Assembly (NCBI GenBank): GCA_964035015.1
Contig: OZ036001.1
Location: forward strand, 14,442,422 to 14,506,421
From: Corallium rubrum
Lineage: Eukaryota; Cnidaria; Anthozoa; Scleralcyonacea; Coralliidae
Length of the DNA stretch: 64,000 bases
Direction: 5' to 3'
Of the stretch, positions 24,001 to 32,750 are shown piece after piece (position 1 is the first letter of the stretch; each line of letters opens with the position of its first letter). Made by a program: the position numbers and the translations under genes. The notes beneath the pieces are model-generated. The model had not been told where the DNA came from. It saw only the letters and a program-made list of their open reading frames with translations, and did not search any database.

Positions 24001-27000
24001 TAGAGAAAGATTTATATAGGGAAATTCGTGGGTTTTTCCGAAATTTATCGGATATTTTGCAAACTAGTGTTCGTAATGCCTTGAAAATCCACAGAAATAG
24101 TCGTCAGGATTCCTCACGGATTACAGTCAAAACGATGCAGAAACCGAAGTTATGGAGGTCGAAGGCGCGATATGCCTATAGACATAGTCGCCAAAGCTAT
24201 TGAAGACATTGTCTACGGTGTTTGCCCGTGTGAAGGCGAACCTGTTGCTGACGAGAAATGGATTTCTCAATACAGGGCAAAAACAATGCAAGTTTATGGC
24301 AATTGTTTCGAATGTTAAGCAAGCGGTGGCTTTGTGTCGGCATGGGTGTGTCTTACGATACGCTTTATCTATTGTAGGTTGCGAACAAGCTTCGATCAAT
24401 GGGTAACTTCAACTCACTGAAAGCTCTTCTTGGTGGTCTACAATGTACCCCTATTTATCGTCTCAAAGAAACATGGAAAGAAGTGTCTTCGAAAAGGAAA
24501 AAGTAAGTGTATTTGTTTTCCTACATTTTTTAACATTCAATACTTACTAAAACATCATAATGCATCATAATTATAATAATAATTCTTCCCAGCGGCCCTT
24601 GTACAGTCTTATATAAGATAAAAATAATCAATACGAAAAGAAGAGGTACATGGAAAAAATAAATCTAAATAGGAAATATTTAACAACTATAAACTATAGC
24701 AACGGCATTCAACAAATTATTTACAAGTACAACATGCAAAAAGCTCAACATGATCGACTTTGTGATTTGGAAAAATTGTTTGAGATTTAAAGGAAGATGC
24801 AGTGAAGTTATCAATCATCTTAAGTTCTGCTGGGAGCGAGTTGAAAAGCATTGTCCCACTGTAGGACAATTTTGATTTAGAAAATAAAAAAATTCTATTG
24901 TGATCGGAGGAAGCATCAAATCAGTTAGATGCATCCTCGTCACTTTTTCCCGGATATCGCGATTCAAAGTAAACAGGTAACGAACTTCTGTCGGTATTGA
25001 AAAACGCAAATCGTTGAACACTATTAACCTTTTTCTCATTTTGATAAGATCTTCTAAATTTAATATTTGGGCGTCTCCCCGGGTTGGCGTCACTTCCTGT
25101 TATTAAATGCCTATGAAGTTTGTGTTATTTAAAAGAATCCTTAATATGTCAGAGCAACATTTTTTGCAGTTTTTCGTTTCCTTTCTTCGTTATCGAGATA
25201 TTTCAGTTTGTTTAAAAAGCTAATTAAAGTGCCACTAACCCCAAAAAATTTTTCTCGCAAATCTAAGAGCCCTTATTGAGTGGATTAGGCCAGTTAATAA
25301 ATTATTGGTATTGGACGTTTCGTTGATCTTCTGTAGACGACAAAGTTGCATCTGCATGTCCCATGGCGGAGTAGGAAAGGGAATGGGTATATTCCTGGTG
25401 TTACGTCAGACAAGTCAAACAAGGAACTCCTTTGAGCTCTGTCTGGTGAATACATAGAATTTTTTGGGTTGAAAATTCATTTTCCCAATTAACTCAATGT
25501 AAAAATTCTATGCTTTCGGCAGACAGAGCCCAAATGAGTTCCTTGTTTGGCTTGACTGACGTCACACCAGGAATATACCCATTCCCTTTCCTTCTCCGCC
25601 ATGGGACATGCATATGCCAATTTTTGCAACTTTGGTGGTCTACAGAAGACCAAAGAAATGTCCAATACCAATAATTTATTCACTGGACTAATCCACTCAA
25701 TAAGGGCTTTTAGATTTGCGAAAAAAAAATTTGGGGGGTTAGTGGCACTTTAAACATTTTGACGTCATGTGTGCACAACGAGTTATCAGAGAAGGTTGTA
25801 TATCGTATCGTTGCTTTTATCAAACCAAATTAATCCAAAGGAAGTACGTTGGTGTGTTTCTCTCACAACCCGAACATGTAGATTATGTTTGATAAGAGCA
25901 AAGATTTATAACTTTCCCCGATATCTCATCATACTGTACGTACGTGACGTACGAAATATCTCAACAACAAAGCAAGGAAACGAAAAACTGTAAAAGATGT
26001 TACTTTGTCATTTTAAGTGTTCTTTCAAATAAGACAAACTCCTGGACACTTTAAATCTCTCAAACCTGTTTAATTTAATTATATATACCCATTTAAACAC
26101 GGAGCGAGCGCATAAGTTCCGGCTGAGTACCTCAGCCAATCCTGCCCAAACGCATCTGATTGGTCCACACAGCTAAAATTACTTTCGGCCTTACCGAGGA
26201 ACTTTGGCTAAGACTGAAGAGTCGAGCTTTTCCGAGACTTGTTTACTGCTTTTAAATTAAACTTGCCACTTCCCAAACGTCGAATGTGTCTTTTTCAAGT
26301 GTAACACATCATTTTGAGTAGAAAGACGGAAAAATTACGCTTCCAATACGTCGAAACAAACTAAGGTGAGGAAAAACCGTACGAAAAAGACCAAGCGTCT
26401 CACCATTTTTCTTGTTGAATGCAGATGATGTCTGTATTCTTTGCTTATTCATTCATATCTTCCGTCCTTGTAATTATAAGACCCTTTTATATACACCAAG
26501 AATGTTGATAATGAATATCTCCATGTAGATGTCTCAACATCATCTCACTTTTCAACGACGACAACTTTGTTTTTGCACGACCGACAGTACATGTTGTCTG
26601 GAAAGCCAGACAAATGACTACTAAAAAGTCCTCATTTGACTTGCAAAGTTAATATAACAAGACGCCTGGTCAGGCGTTCACTCGGGCTACTGCAAAGTCA
26701 CATTGCTATGCGGCCACAGACAAAAGTCAAAACACAATCAATTCTCCGATAGAAAACACAATTTGCAATAACAAAACACGATTGCCTGTATTTATTAACG
26801 CATTTCCACACATGTACACAACGTTCATATGTCGAGTCTCTTTAGGTATTAAACACAACTATCATCGGCGTGTGCGTTTGTAAGTGTATATAATATCAAG
26901 ATACTTGCCAGCGACATTACTGACCAATAACTATGTATGTGAACACACAGAACACATCCGAGACGAGTGATCAGACATCAGGAAAGCAAAGAAAGAAACA

Positions 27001-30000
27001 GCGGTCAATATGTCAAGTCTCTTCGCCTTTAATTACACAGCTTCATGTTTATGAACGACGTGTGCGATTGTAAGTGTATATAATAATATCAAGATACTTG
27101 CCAGCGACATTACTGCCCAATAACTATGTCTAAACAAACAAAACACATCCGAGACGAGAAAGCTCACTCACTTACTCAGTCGAAAAGAAAGAAGGCACTG
27201 GTCAACATGCATGGGTCAGTTAGTCACATGGCTCAGTTTCGCAAAGCTTATTGGTCAATATCGCCAGCGGCCGCGCAGAGGACTAATAACGCGTCGCAAA
27301 AAAATAAAAATAAAAATAATAAAAAGAATCGCGAAACCTAGACTCGGCTACCACAGGTAGCCCGAGTAATAAACTATTTATTGTCTTCGTTTAAATGGTC
27401 TGTTTTAGTTAAATATCAAAGTATTGTCTTTTATGTGGAACTCTATTTTAAAAAAACGGCAAAAGACAAAGCAGCTATACGTGACCTTCAAACATCGTTT
27501 GAAAGCAAGGTCATAATATAAGCTTATATATTTTACCATAGTTAATAGAAAATATACATGGTTTGGAAACCCGGCAAACTTCAAAGCGGTTAACAATCAA
27601 GCTACGATTCATCTTGAAAGGTACACGAAGGTGCCAAATCCTTTGTTTTAGGTTTATTAATATTTAAACAGTACGGTTGAGTGATTGAAGCCAAACGTTG
27701 CTATTGGATGATTGCTTCATTATACAGAAAACACAATATGTTCAGTAACCATGAAAGTGCAAAAATTCCCATAAACCTGAACAAAAACATAAAACAATGA
27801 CTTTTGTGAGCTTCCAAACCATGTATATTTTCTATTAACTATGACCAAACAAATTTAATCACTTCAGAATTGTTTTTATCTAAGACTCTTATGCTTCTCT
27901 TTACAATTTACATGGGTAATTGAAAGGTAAAAAGGTTATAAATAAAAGATAATTCTCAAAACTTCACCAGCTCACTGACTCGTTGTTGACTTGACTGTTG
28001 ACATTTCAAACTGTCAGTGCGTAGCTGGGACTCCCGTTTATGCGCTCGCTCCGTGTTTAATAAGTGGCTAAAACGTTTCGGATCCGAACGGACCCGCGGG
28101 GGAATGCCTAACAAAATGTGTAAACACTTTCACTTTACAGCGTGATTGACTGTTTGAGGAAGGGTTGTGATATGATGTCCTAAGTGTTTTCCGACATTTA
28201 CTATTTCCATCTGCATAAAATAATACAAGCCTGCTCTCCTCGGATCGACGAAGATTCACTAACCTAGTTTTCCTATCACTAGCTTTCCTTCTGCAACCGC
28301 CAAAAGTTGAAAATTAAACAGTTAATCTGGTCACTTCGAGTTCCAATTGGAATACATTCCATAATTTCCCTCTTTCAATCGCCAAGATCTTTAGTAAAAT
28401 CTTCGCAGACATCCTTATGCTTTTATTTTGTCGTTCAATGTTGTTTACGGTAGATGCATGTACTATCTAGTACATGCATATACCGTAAACAACATTGAAT
28501 GACAGAATAAACACTCGAAGGGCCAAAACGATTCTGGGCAGGACTTTTTTTTGAATTTTGCTAGGCCTTCTCGTTTCCAACCTCTTCCTTGTCTTCCCCA
28601 ACCGACTACGCGGCCAAGCTCATGGCGGAAATTACCTTCCCACTTCTGCTTCTGTATATAGTTTGTTGTGTATTACTGTATTTCTGTAACCGCTACAGAA
28701 ACGTGAGAAAAATCTAGCGACAAAAGTCGCTTATTCTTGATTTATATTTGTTTGTTGGTATCGATTTGGTAGAAACATTCGTTATATTATGATTAAATTC
28801 CATGAAAGCTAAATTATACTTTTTATTAATATTTTTCGACAAAAAATTTTCCTCACGCTTCAGTAGCGTCTACAGAAATACAGTAATACACAACAAACTA
28901 CAGGAGCGGAGTGGGAAGGTATTTCCATTTTGACTGTAAAAACTGGAGTGACGATAATTATGTGTACGCAACGCTTGATTTGTTTCCAATTTTTTTTTCA
29001 GAAACTTTCGTGATTTGACCAAGTTAATGAGCGAAGAAGACAATTTTGCCGCTTACCGTCAAGAGCTGGATAGTCTAACGAGCCAAGGAAACGCGTGTTT
29101 ACCGTTCCTGGGTGATTTCTTGACCCAGATTGCGCAGACGCAGACGTATCTGGCATGTCGGAAGACGACGCCAGATTCTCCGAAAGACTTGCCTTCTAGT
29201 AATGAAGGTGAAGCTAGTCCTTCTACCCCAAGACCGTCACTGCCTAATGGAAAACTATCATCGTCTAGAGAAAACCGACAACGTAACGGTCTTGCTAGAA
29301 GACGAACTACTCCAATCCGAGAGAATGACGCCCGGTTCTCTAAATCGTCGCCAAATTTGCCAGCTTCGTGCACGAAGATTACCGAAAGAACACCTCACTA
29401 TCGAATGAACCGATTTCGTCGTTGTCGAAGTTGGCAACACAGCAACGACAGCGGTATTCAAGTAAATAACAGCGATAACTCTAGTTTATCAGCGAGCTCG
29501 AACTCATTTCAGACCAGTAACACGTCACTGGGAAGCCAGACGCTCGGTTTTCATACGAAACCGGTGACGAACGACGAACGACTGTTTACTAATAACTCAA
29601 ATTCGTCGAAACACCGCGATCTTGGGCGCTCGAGTTCGACAAGCACGCCCATCTCGATTCGGAATTCCGTGAAAGTGAAACTTCGTCGAAACAGAAGCGT
29701 TTCCGAGAAGTGTTTGTCAGTCTCGGAGAGCGGTTCAAATCTGAGAACGAGGATGTCGTTTCTTCGCTCGTTTCGTCGAAGTAAGAGCATGGACCAGGCT
29801 CCATCGAGCGAGAGTATTCAGAGATTGTATGCTTCGAAAACAGAAAATGGAGGATCCCCAGGCAAGTCACCGGAAACGAAAGAAATGTGTAAAAAGAGTA
29901 GATCAGAACACAGTGCCAGTGACGAATCAGGTACGTAGACTGATTATTTTATTTTATATTTTAACGATCAACCACGAGGAGCCGTTTATTATCTGATTAA

Positions 30001-32750
30001 ATCACTTCGAGGTGTTTTTAAATCAGATAATAAACGACTTTCGAGTGTATGGTATAGCTTCTCAAACAAATCAGTATTTAAAGAGAAATTTGAGGGGGAA
30101 AATTGTCTTAATTTACGGGCGTTTATTACCACATTTCACAACAACGTCTCGGTAACTGATTTCCATTATGTTTCCCTCAAGAATTATTAAAGAGTTTGAG
30201 AATCATATTTAAAAACTCGTTTACCTCGTGTGGAATTCAAAATGTTGGTTTTAAGCCCTAATCAAACGAGAACACAAGTCATCGCAAGTTGGCAGTCACA
30301 AATTTCTGTGGCGGGCAGTGAATGAGAGTGCACGCGATCACTTTGGTCGTTGGAACACCCAAATTAACAAAATAAAGGTTTCATGAGTGTTTTAAACAAG
30401 TTTTAACTTTGTCACGGTACATAATATTTTCGGGAAATTATTCAGAGCGGCTGGCTGAGATAGCGTGACTGGCAACTTGCGATGACTTGCGTTCTCGTTT
30501 GGTTAGGGCTTTAGAGACCATTTCGTTTTAGAAGTTTTCAGTAAAGACCTACGTAAGATGAACGAGTTTTCTCATTGGCTATAAGTAACCAATCACATTG
30601 TCCATTATCAATTCATTCCCATGTTCCTTACTGATTAGGGGAAGGTGTTGGGTTAGGTTATCTAAACCAGTCGGAAGCCTTCTTAGTTCGGGTGTAGGTG
30701 ATGACCCAAAGTTTTCGCAATTGTGGTCGACAAAAGCGGACCGGAAGCGCGGAGTTATTAGTCGGACCCAATAATCGTCCGTATCACAAACGCCACAAGC
30801 GGGGCACGCCCGTTTCCTCACCCACTATATGTCCGCCCTGACCTAAACAGAGAAACTATCTACCCGTAACCCTGCAGGGAAAGCCGAACGGACTGCGAAA
30901 AGCGAGGTGCCCTTGGGGGAGTATAGGTGGGAACGAGACGCGATCAAACTAACTAGACTCCAGTAAGCTCTAGTCCCGGCACAGCCCACTAAAGGTAAAG
31001 ATAAAGAACTGGGAGCTTGTAGCCAGTGGCTGAATTACGAAGGACGCAGATCAACGTGACCGTGTCGAGGCATGTCAAAGGCGCTCCAGGTAGCCGCCTT
31101 AGACCACTTTCATAAATTTCACTTTAAATTATGTGCATCTAAATGAGCCTTTCTGGCCTCGTTATGAAGCAAAGATTCTTTTGTACTGCAGACACACAAA
31201 CAAGGCCAGAAAGGCTTATTAAGATGTGCATAAAAGAATCGAAGTATAGTAAGGTTAGATATACTGCCGGAACAGAGAACGTAGGAGTCTAACGTTTCGA
31301 GCGAAGGCCCTTCGTCAGAAAGAAACGTTTCGAGCGAAGGCCCTCTCTGACGAAGGGCCTTCGCTCGAAACGTTAGACTCCTACGTTCTCTGTTTCAGCA
31401 GTATATCTAACCTTACTATATTTCGATTGTTGTTTCTACACTGCCTACGCAGCACGCTACTTTTATGTACATAAAAGAATATTCTAATTAATCGCTATTA
31501 AAGTGGTGTATACCACACAGTTAAGAACACGGGTCGCAGCTAAGGTGTAGGTATTGATTTTACGGAGGGATGAAAAACAGCGAAAAACGCGAAAAACCCT
31601 CGAAGCACAGGAGAGATCAACTACAACTGTACTCACATGAGTTCCAAGCTCGATAATGGGGTCATTCCCAAGCGGTCACTCATCGAAGTACTAACCCCGT
31701 CTAACCAGGCTTAACTTTTCGTGAGAGGCAGCGCGCTAACAGCACACGCCACCCGTGCTTCCAGTAAATACATATATCAGTCCTAGATAAAGTTTCTTCC
31801 TGGCAGCAAAATCCAAAAATAAATATTTCCTGCTAAACTAAATTAACGATTTCCTGCCTGCTAGAATTTTTCAATTTTATAAGTTGTGATACCACCAGAC
31901 TTGCAAGTTCCTATCTCAAAACCATAATTTATCTGAATGTTGTATCTATACATACTTTGAAATAGCGAACTTTTTCAATTGAATACTAATGTAATACAAG
32001 TACTAGCATCAAAAATCGAAATGCTGATTGCTGAAACATTTGAATAAGTTAAAAGCAGCTTGCATTCTTGCAAATGCACAATGACAGCTACAGCCTGCAA
32101 CAGCAACACTATACTGAAATGATAAATATTTCATTGTTTTCTAGAACAAATCGTTGCGTCATTTGCGCAAGGACATGCGAAACTTAGACAGGTTAAGGTC
32201 ATGTAATAAACCTTCAAAACACTTTCGAATTGTTTACAAATCGCCGCTGGGTTTGGCAAGAATATAGAAAGATGAGTCATCGAATATGAAACTTGATATT
32301 CGATCAAAAGTGATGCCCATCAAAATTGTGTGATTGTGTGACCGTGACGCTTTTCGATTTTTTGAAGAATAGGAAATTTATCTTTAAACTTTGACTTAAA
32401 AAAAATTAGTAAAAAAAACTGACAAGTATTTCCTGCAAGATACAAAAAATTCCCTGCGAACAATTTTTACAAGAAATTTCGGCGCTGCCGGACATTTTCC
32501 AGCACTGACATATATATTCTAATCGTTTAACCAAAATTGTCAATCTCGTCTAATCTCGTCCTCTCTTCGTGCAGGTACCGAACTTCAACTATGGCACTAC
32601 CATATGGCTGCTATCCAGTACAACTTTCCAAGCCGCGCTCACATGAAGCAGTTTTTGCTATCGACATCGTTCAACACAGAAGAAGACAATTATAAACTCT
32701 CATTACAACGGGAATCACCAGCGAGGAAACGGACATCATCCCTTTGTTGA
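13662..32750 (+). CDS. RasGEF (CDC25-homology) protein with PH-like N terminus, seven exons
   Basis: Predicted guanine-nucleotide exchange factor for a Ras-superfamily GTPase, acting at membranes. Exons: 13662-15089, 20693-20749, 21988-22277, 23591-23719, 24378-24502, 29002-29930, 32575-32750. All introns are GT..AG and the phases fit if one base is missing in exon 1; the total is then about 1,044 residues. Residues about 15-130 look like a PH-type fold. About 140-560 is Ser/Arg-rich linker. The RasGEF core starts near NPLYLAQELTLIDKEL (exon 3), passes LRSPNVMSMVEFFNRIALVV (exon 4) and the signature FNSLKALLGGLQCTPIYRLK (exon 5), then LTKLMSEEDNFAAYR (exon 6), and ends with EEDNYKLSLQRE (exon 7). 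No REM domain was recognised, as in RalGPS-type GEFs. About 260 residues interrupt the core between exons 6 and 7. The substrate GTPase is unknown; the Ral or Rap side is a guess. Confidence 0.8.
16980..17620 (+). pseudogene. LINE reverse transcriptase C-terminal relic
   Basis: Decayed ORF2 end: MGVQIDEKLSWENHIEMICK (the conserved LGV-D-L-W-HI block), then VLPYFDYYSPLWDNCGEVL, a stop at about 17,223, and continued homology-like sequence (WENLDARRHYTKFVLMYKII, YNLRNNNTNLALVKPKRKF, then NNLLHEAKQAESINSFKRL in a shifted frame). This is the CR1/L2-like thumb and tail region. Several stops and frameshifts make it inactive. Confidence 0.8.
17880..18305 (+). repeat. Interspersed repeat with GAATTTTCCTTCAC ends and a tRNA-like core
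   Basis: Repeated ATTCGAGTGTA words are followed by TGAATTTTCCTTCACC, AATATGCTATGTAATCGAGTG and AAATGCCCAATATTACT, then the tRNA-like block, then a second CGAATTTTCCTTCAC at 18,278-18,292. The central part matches the reverse complement of 43,255-43,420 (AAATGATATTGGGCATTTCACTCGATTACA and GAGTGTAGAATATATAC), so it is a dispersed family. Confidence 0.6.
18134..18207 (+). ncRNA. tRNA-derived sequence (SINE head or tRNA pseudogene)
   Basis: GGCCTCC opens an acceptor-like stem that pairs imperfectly with GAAGGCC. The pol III A box is TGGCTCAGTGGTC and the B box GTGGGTTCAATTCC. The anticodon arm TTGCA-CTAGAAT-CGCAA would place AGA in the loop (Ser), but the long variable arm of tRNA-Ser is absent, and two extra bases break the acceptor stem. 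It lies inside a dispersed repeat, so a tRNA-derived SINE is more likely than a working tRNA gene. Confidence 0.6.
19088..19244. repeat. (TTTTG)n microsatellite
   Basis: About 30 pentanucleotide units, with four TTTGG units at the left edge. The long open frame through it (FVLFCFVLFC..) is an artefact of the repeat. Confidence 0.95.
19530..19680 (-). mobile_element. Partial copy of the 5S-like SINE body
   Basis: GTTGATTTTATGGAGGGAGGAAAA and AAAAACCCTCGAAGCACAGGA match the body of the copy at 31,545-31,762. GGTGCTCGAAGCAGCCGCC at the left matches 31,080-31,100. The 5S-like head is absent. Confidence 0.5.
20345..20470 (+). mobile_element. LINE 3'-tail fragment, copy 1
   Basis: AATCACAACTAGGGGTCTTAAGTAAAAAGCC, the inverted pair around CCTATTAAGGTTTCTAGTAGG, and GGGCAAATCAATAAA match 54,215-54,345, where a (AATA)n tail follows. 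These are two 5'-truncated copies of the 3' end of one LINE family. Confidence 0.65.
20693..20749 (+). CDS. RasGEF gene, exon 2
   Basis: 57-nt exon (acceptor AAAG at 20,692, donor GTCAGT at 20,750), phase 1 at both ends, encoding LPVKEKNKLPPNSQPTFT. Linker sequence without a domain. Called because it joins exons 1 and 3 in frame. Confidence 0.6.
20968..21063. repeat. Short inverted repeat CCCTTTCACTAC
   Basis: AACCCTTTCACTAC at the left is mirrored by GTAGTGAAAGGGTT at the right. The following 60 bp repeat the inner TTACTCTGGCTAATGCCAGATGATTTTA-like segment as a direct repeat. Small MITE-like unit in intron 2. Confidence 0.6.
21807..21941. repeat. Long hairpin (about 60-bp arms) 46 bp upstream of exon 3
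   Basis: GTACTCTTATAAAGGCACGT..CACGAAAGAAGT folds onto its complement. The loop contains CACTCGGCTATCGCCTCGTG. It would form a strong hairpin in the pre-mRNA just before the exon 3 acceptor. Confidence 0.8.
21988..22277 (+). CDS. RasGEF gene, exon 3 (start of catalytic domain)
   Basis: 290-nt exon after acceptor GGTTTTAG, ending AAG|GTAGGG. It encodes basic KDTIRKKIVKRILSPITIL and then the first helix of the RasGEF domain, MNPLYLAQELTLIDKELLIR followed by IPWNELSTCGWMTKHK. The pattern L-A-x-x-L-T-x-I-x-x-x-L-x-x-I-x-x-x-E-L is the family hallmark. Confidence 0.85.
22401..23300. repeat. Degenerate about 20-bp minisatellite interrupted by (ATTGT)n
   Basis: The unit is close to AATGTAGCGTAACGTCTTAT and is repeated from 22,401 to 22,745. 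It resumes at 23,101-23,300. Between them 22,841-23,100 is a nearly pure (ATTGT)n array of about 52 units with one change at 22,900. Lies in RasGEF intron 3. Open frames through it are repeat artefacts. Confidence 0.9.
23591..23719 (+). CDS. RasGEF gene, exon 4
   Basis: 129-nt, phase-0 exon (acceptor TTTTTAG, donor CAG|GTTTGT). It encodes LRSPNVMSMVEFFNRIALVV and EILFEVDPLMRVRVISKVIQ, matching the N-x-x-x-x-x-x-x-F-N-x-x-x-x-x-V-x-x-E-I block of RasGEF domains. Confidence 0.85.
24378..24502 (+). CDS. RasGEF gene, exon 5 (signature region)
   Basis: 125-nt exon (acceptor TTGTAG, donor GTAAGT at 24,503). It encodes VANKLRSMGNFNSLKALLGG and LQCTPIYRLKETWKEVSSKR. This is the RasGEF signature (A-x-x-L-x-x-x-x-N-F-N-S-L-x-A-I-x-x-x-L-x-x-x-P-I-x-R-L-x-x-T-W), the most conserved stretch of the domain. 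Confidence 0.9.
24560..25093 (-). pseudogene. LINE reverse transcriptase C-terminal relic
   Basis: On the minus strand RLIVFNDLRFSIPTEVRYLF then TLNRDIREKVTRMHLTDLML resembles the R-x-L-x-x-x-N-x-L-P thumb and tail of CR1/L2-type LINEs. A frameshift at about 24,890 moves the continuing homology (SGTMLFNSLPAELK, ..FKSQT) into another frame. Inactive, in RasGEF intron 5. Confidence 0.65.
25100..26062. mobile_element. Outer fold-back element hosting a TTAA MITE
   Basis: The left arm (TTTTGCAGTTTTTCGTTTCC..GAGATATTTC, 25,160-25,206) mirrors the right arm (GAAATATCTC..GGAAACGAAAAACTGTAAAA, 25,949-25,995), and the right arm continues with TTCAAATAAGACAAACT. The same words occur beside the fold-back at 2637-3151, so they are one family. 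A 522-bp TTAA element sits in its middle. Confidence 0.55.
25228..25749. mobile_element. TTAA-flanked fold-back MITE (522 bp)
   Basis: Termini AGTGCCACTAACCCC / GGGTTAGTGGCACT with arms of about 240 bp. Flanked by TTAA at 25,224-25,227 and 25,750-25,753. The arms differ at many positions, so the copy is old. Confidence 0.85.
26654..27372. mobile_element. Nested repeat family B, copy 1
   Basis: Starts AAGACGCCTGGTCAGGCG, with ACTCGGGCTAC near the left end and GTAGCCCGAGT at the right. The internal 100-bp segment with GCCAGCGACATTACTG and ACACATCCGAGACGAG is present twice (26,908-27,010 and 27,098-27,160). Matches 53,160-54,513, where a LINE tail is inserted. A short open frame at 27,126 has no recognisable domain. 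Confidence 0.65.
27535..27842. mobile_element. Fold-back family C, copy 1
   Basis: Termini CATAGTTAATAGAAAATATA / TATATTTTCTATTAACTATG. The centre (TCCTTTGTTTTAGGTTTATT, AACGTTGCTATTGGA) is shared with 43,547-43,850 and, truncated, with 36,885-37,015. Confidence 0.8.
28433..28510. repeat. 78-bp near-perfect palindrome
   Basis: TTCAATGTTGTTTACGGTA and ATGCATGTACTA fold onto TAGTACATGCAT and TACCGTAAACAACATTGAA with almost no loop. Probably a minimal MITE; cruciform-prone DNA. Confidence 0.85.
28627..28926. mobile_element. Inverted-repeat MITE upstream of RasGEF exon 6
   Basis: Arms of about 60 bp: GGAAATTACCTTCCCAC..AGTTTGTTGTGTATTACTGT on the left and their complement on the right, ending GTGGGAAGGTATTTCC. 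Target duplication not found. It ends 75 bp before the exon 6 acceptor. Confidence 0.75.
29002..29930 (+). CDS. RasGEF gene, exon 6 (catalytic core plus long Ser/Arg insertion)
   Basis: 929-nt exon (acceptor TTTTTTTCAG, donor GTACGT at 29,931). It starts NFRDLTKLMSEEDNFAAYR.. and reaches ACLPFLGDFLTQIAQTQTYL, the P-x-L-G-x-x-L-x-x-I block of RasGEF. About 260 residues of Ser/Arg/Asn-rich sequence follow, including FSKSSPNLPAS, RRNRSVSEKC and FRRSKSMDQAPSS, before the core resumes in exon 7. In canonical family members this stretch is a short linker. The many R-x-x-S sites suggest control by basophilic kinases. No stop or frameshift. Confidence 0.8.
29980..30125. repeat. Interspersed repeat, copy 2, with a short hairpin
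   Basis: CGTTTATTATCTGATTAAA and its complement flank CTTCGAGGTG. The unit corresponds to 1340-1490 in the same orientation. Confidence 0.6.
30254..30510. mobile_element. Harbinger-type MITE (TTA target duplication)
   Basis: Arms AGCCCTAATCAAACGAGAAC..AAGTCATCGCAAGTTG and complement, about 48 bp. TTA at 30,251-30,253 and 30,511-30,513. In RasGEF intron 6. Confidence 0.85.
31000..31105. repeat. SINE-like fragment
   Basis: GTCAAAGGCGCTCCAGGTAGCCGCC resembles 19,535-19,553 (GGTGCTCGAAGCAGCCGCC). Probably an arm of the same SINE family or a related one. Confidence 0.35.
31237..31428. repeat. 190-bp hairpin with hammerhead-like core motif
   Basis: AATCGAAGTATAGTAAGGTT..GTAGGAGTCTAACGTTTCGA folds onto its complement. 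Both arms, read outward from the loop, contain CTGACGA, a GGGC/GCTC stem, then GAAAC, matching the invariant hammerhead boxes CTGANGA and GAAAC. A second inverted repeat (AGGCC..GAAAGGCTTATTA, 31,144-31,232) adjoins it. A related sequence is split by the element at 34,096. Confidence 0.6.
31545..31762 (-). mobile_element. 5S-rRNA-like SINE, copy B
   Basis: On the minus strand it begins AGCACGGGTGGCGTGTGCTG, then AGTTAAGCCTGGTTAGAC and GGGTTAGTACTTCGATGAGT followed by GACCGCTTGGGAA. This follows the 3' half of 5S rRNA (TTAGTACTTGGATGGGAGAC then CGCCTGGGAA) with few changes and includes its C-box pol III control region. The body ends in CTCTCCTGTGCTTCGAGGG and ACGGAGGGATG antisense. Lies in RasGEF intron 6. 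Confidence 0.7.
32575..32750 (+). CDS. RasGEF gene, exon 7 (end of catalytic domain and stop)
   Basis: Acceptor CGTGCAG; phase 1; TGA at 32,748-32,750. It encodes ELQLWHYHMAAIQYNFPSRA and FNTEEDNYKLSLQRESPARK. The E-E-x-N-Y-K-L-S-L ending is the conserved C-terminus of RasGEF domains of the RalGPS/RalGDS type. A basic tail of about ten residues follows. No PH domain follows, unlike RalGPS. Confidence 0.85.

Larger units (their letters stand above)
26097..28056. mobile_element. TTAA-flanked element, 1.96 kb, non-coding
   Basis: Termini ACACGGAGCGAGCGCATAA and its complement TTATGCGCTCGCTCCGTGT. TTAA at 26,093-26,096 and 28,057-28,060. No transposase. It contains a nested element (about 26,654-27,372) that recurs at 53,160-54,513, and another fold-back (27,535-27,842). 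Likely a non-autonomous piggyBac or Kolobok relative. Confidence 0.8.

Noticed and set aside
27126..27341. Small Lys/Asn-rich protein gene
   Set aside because: Lies inside repeat family B, low complexity at the C-terminus, and no recognisable domain.
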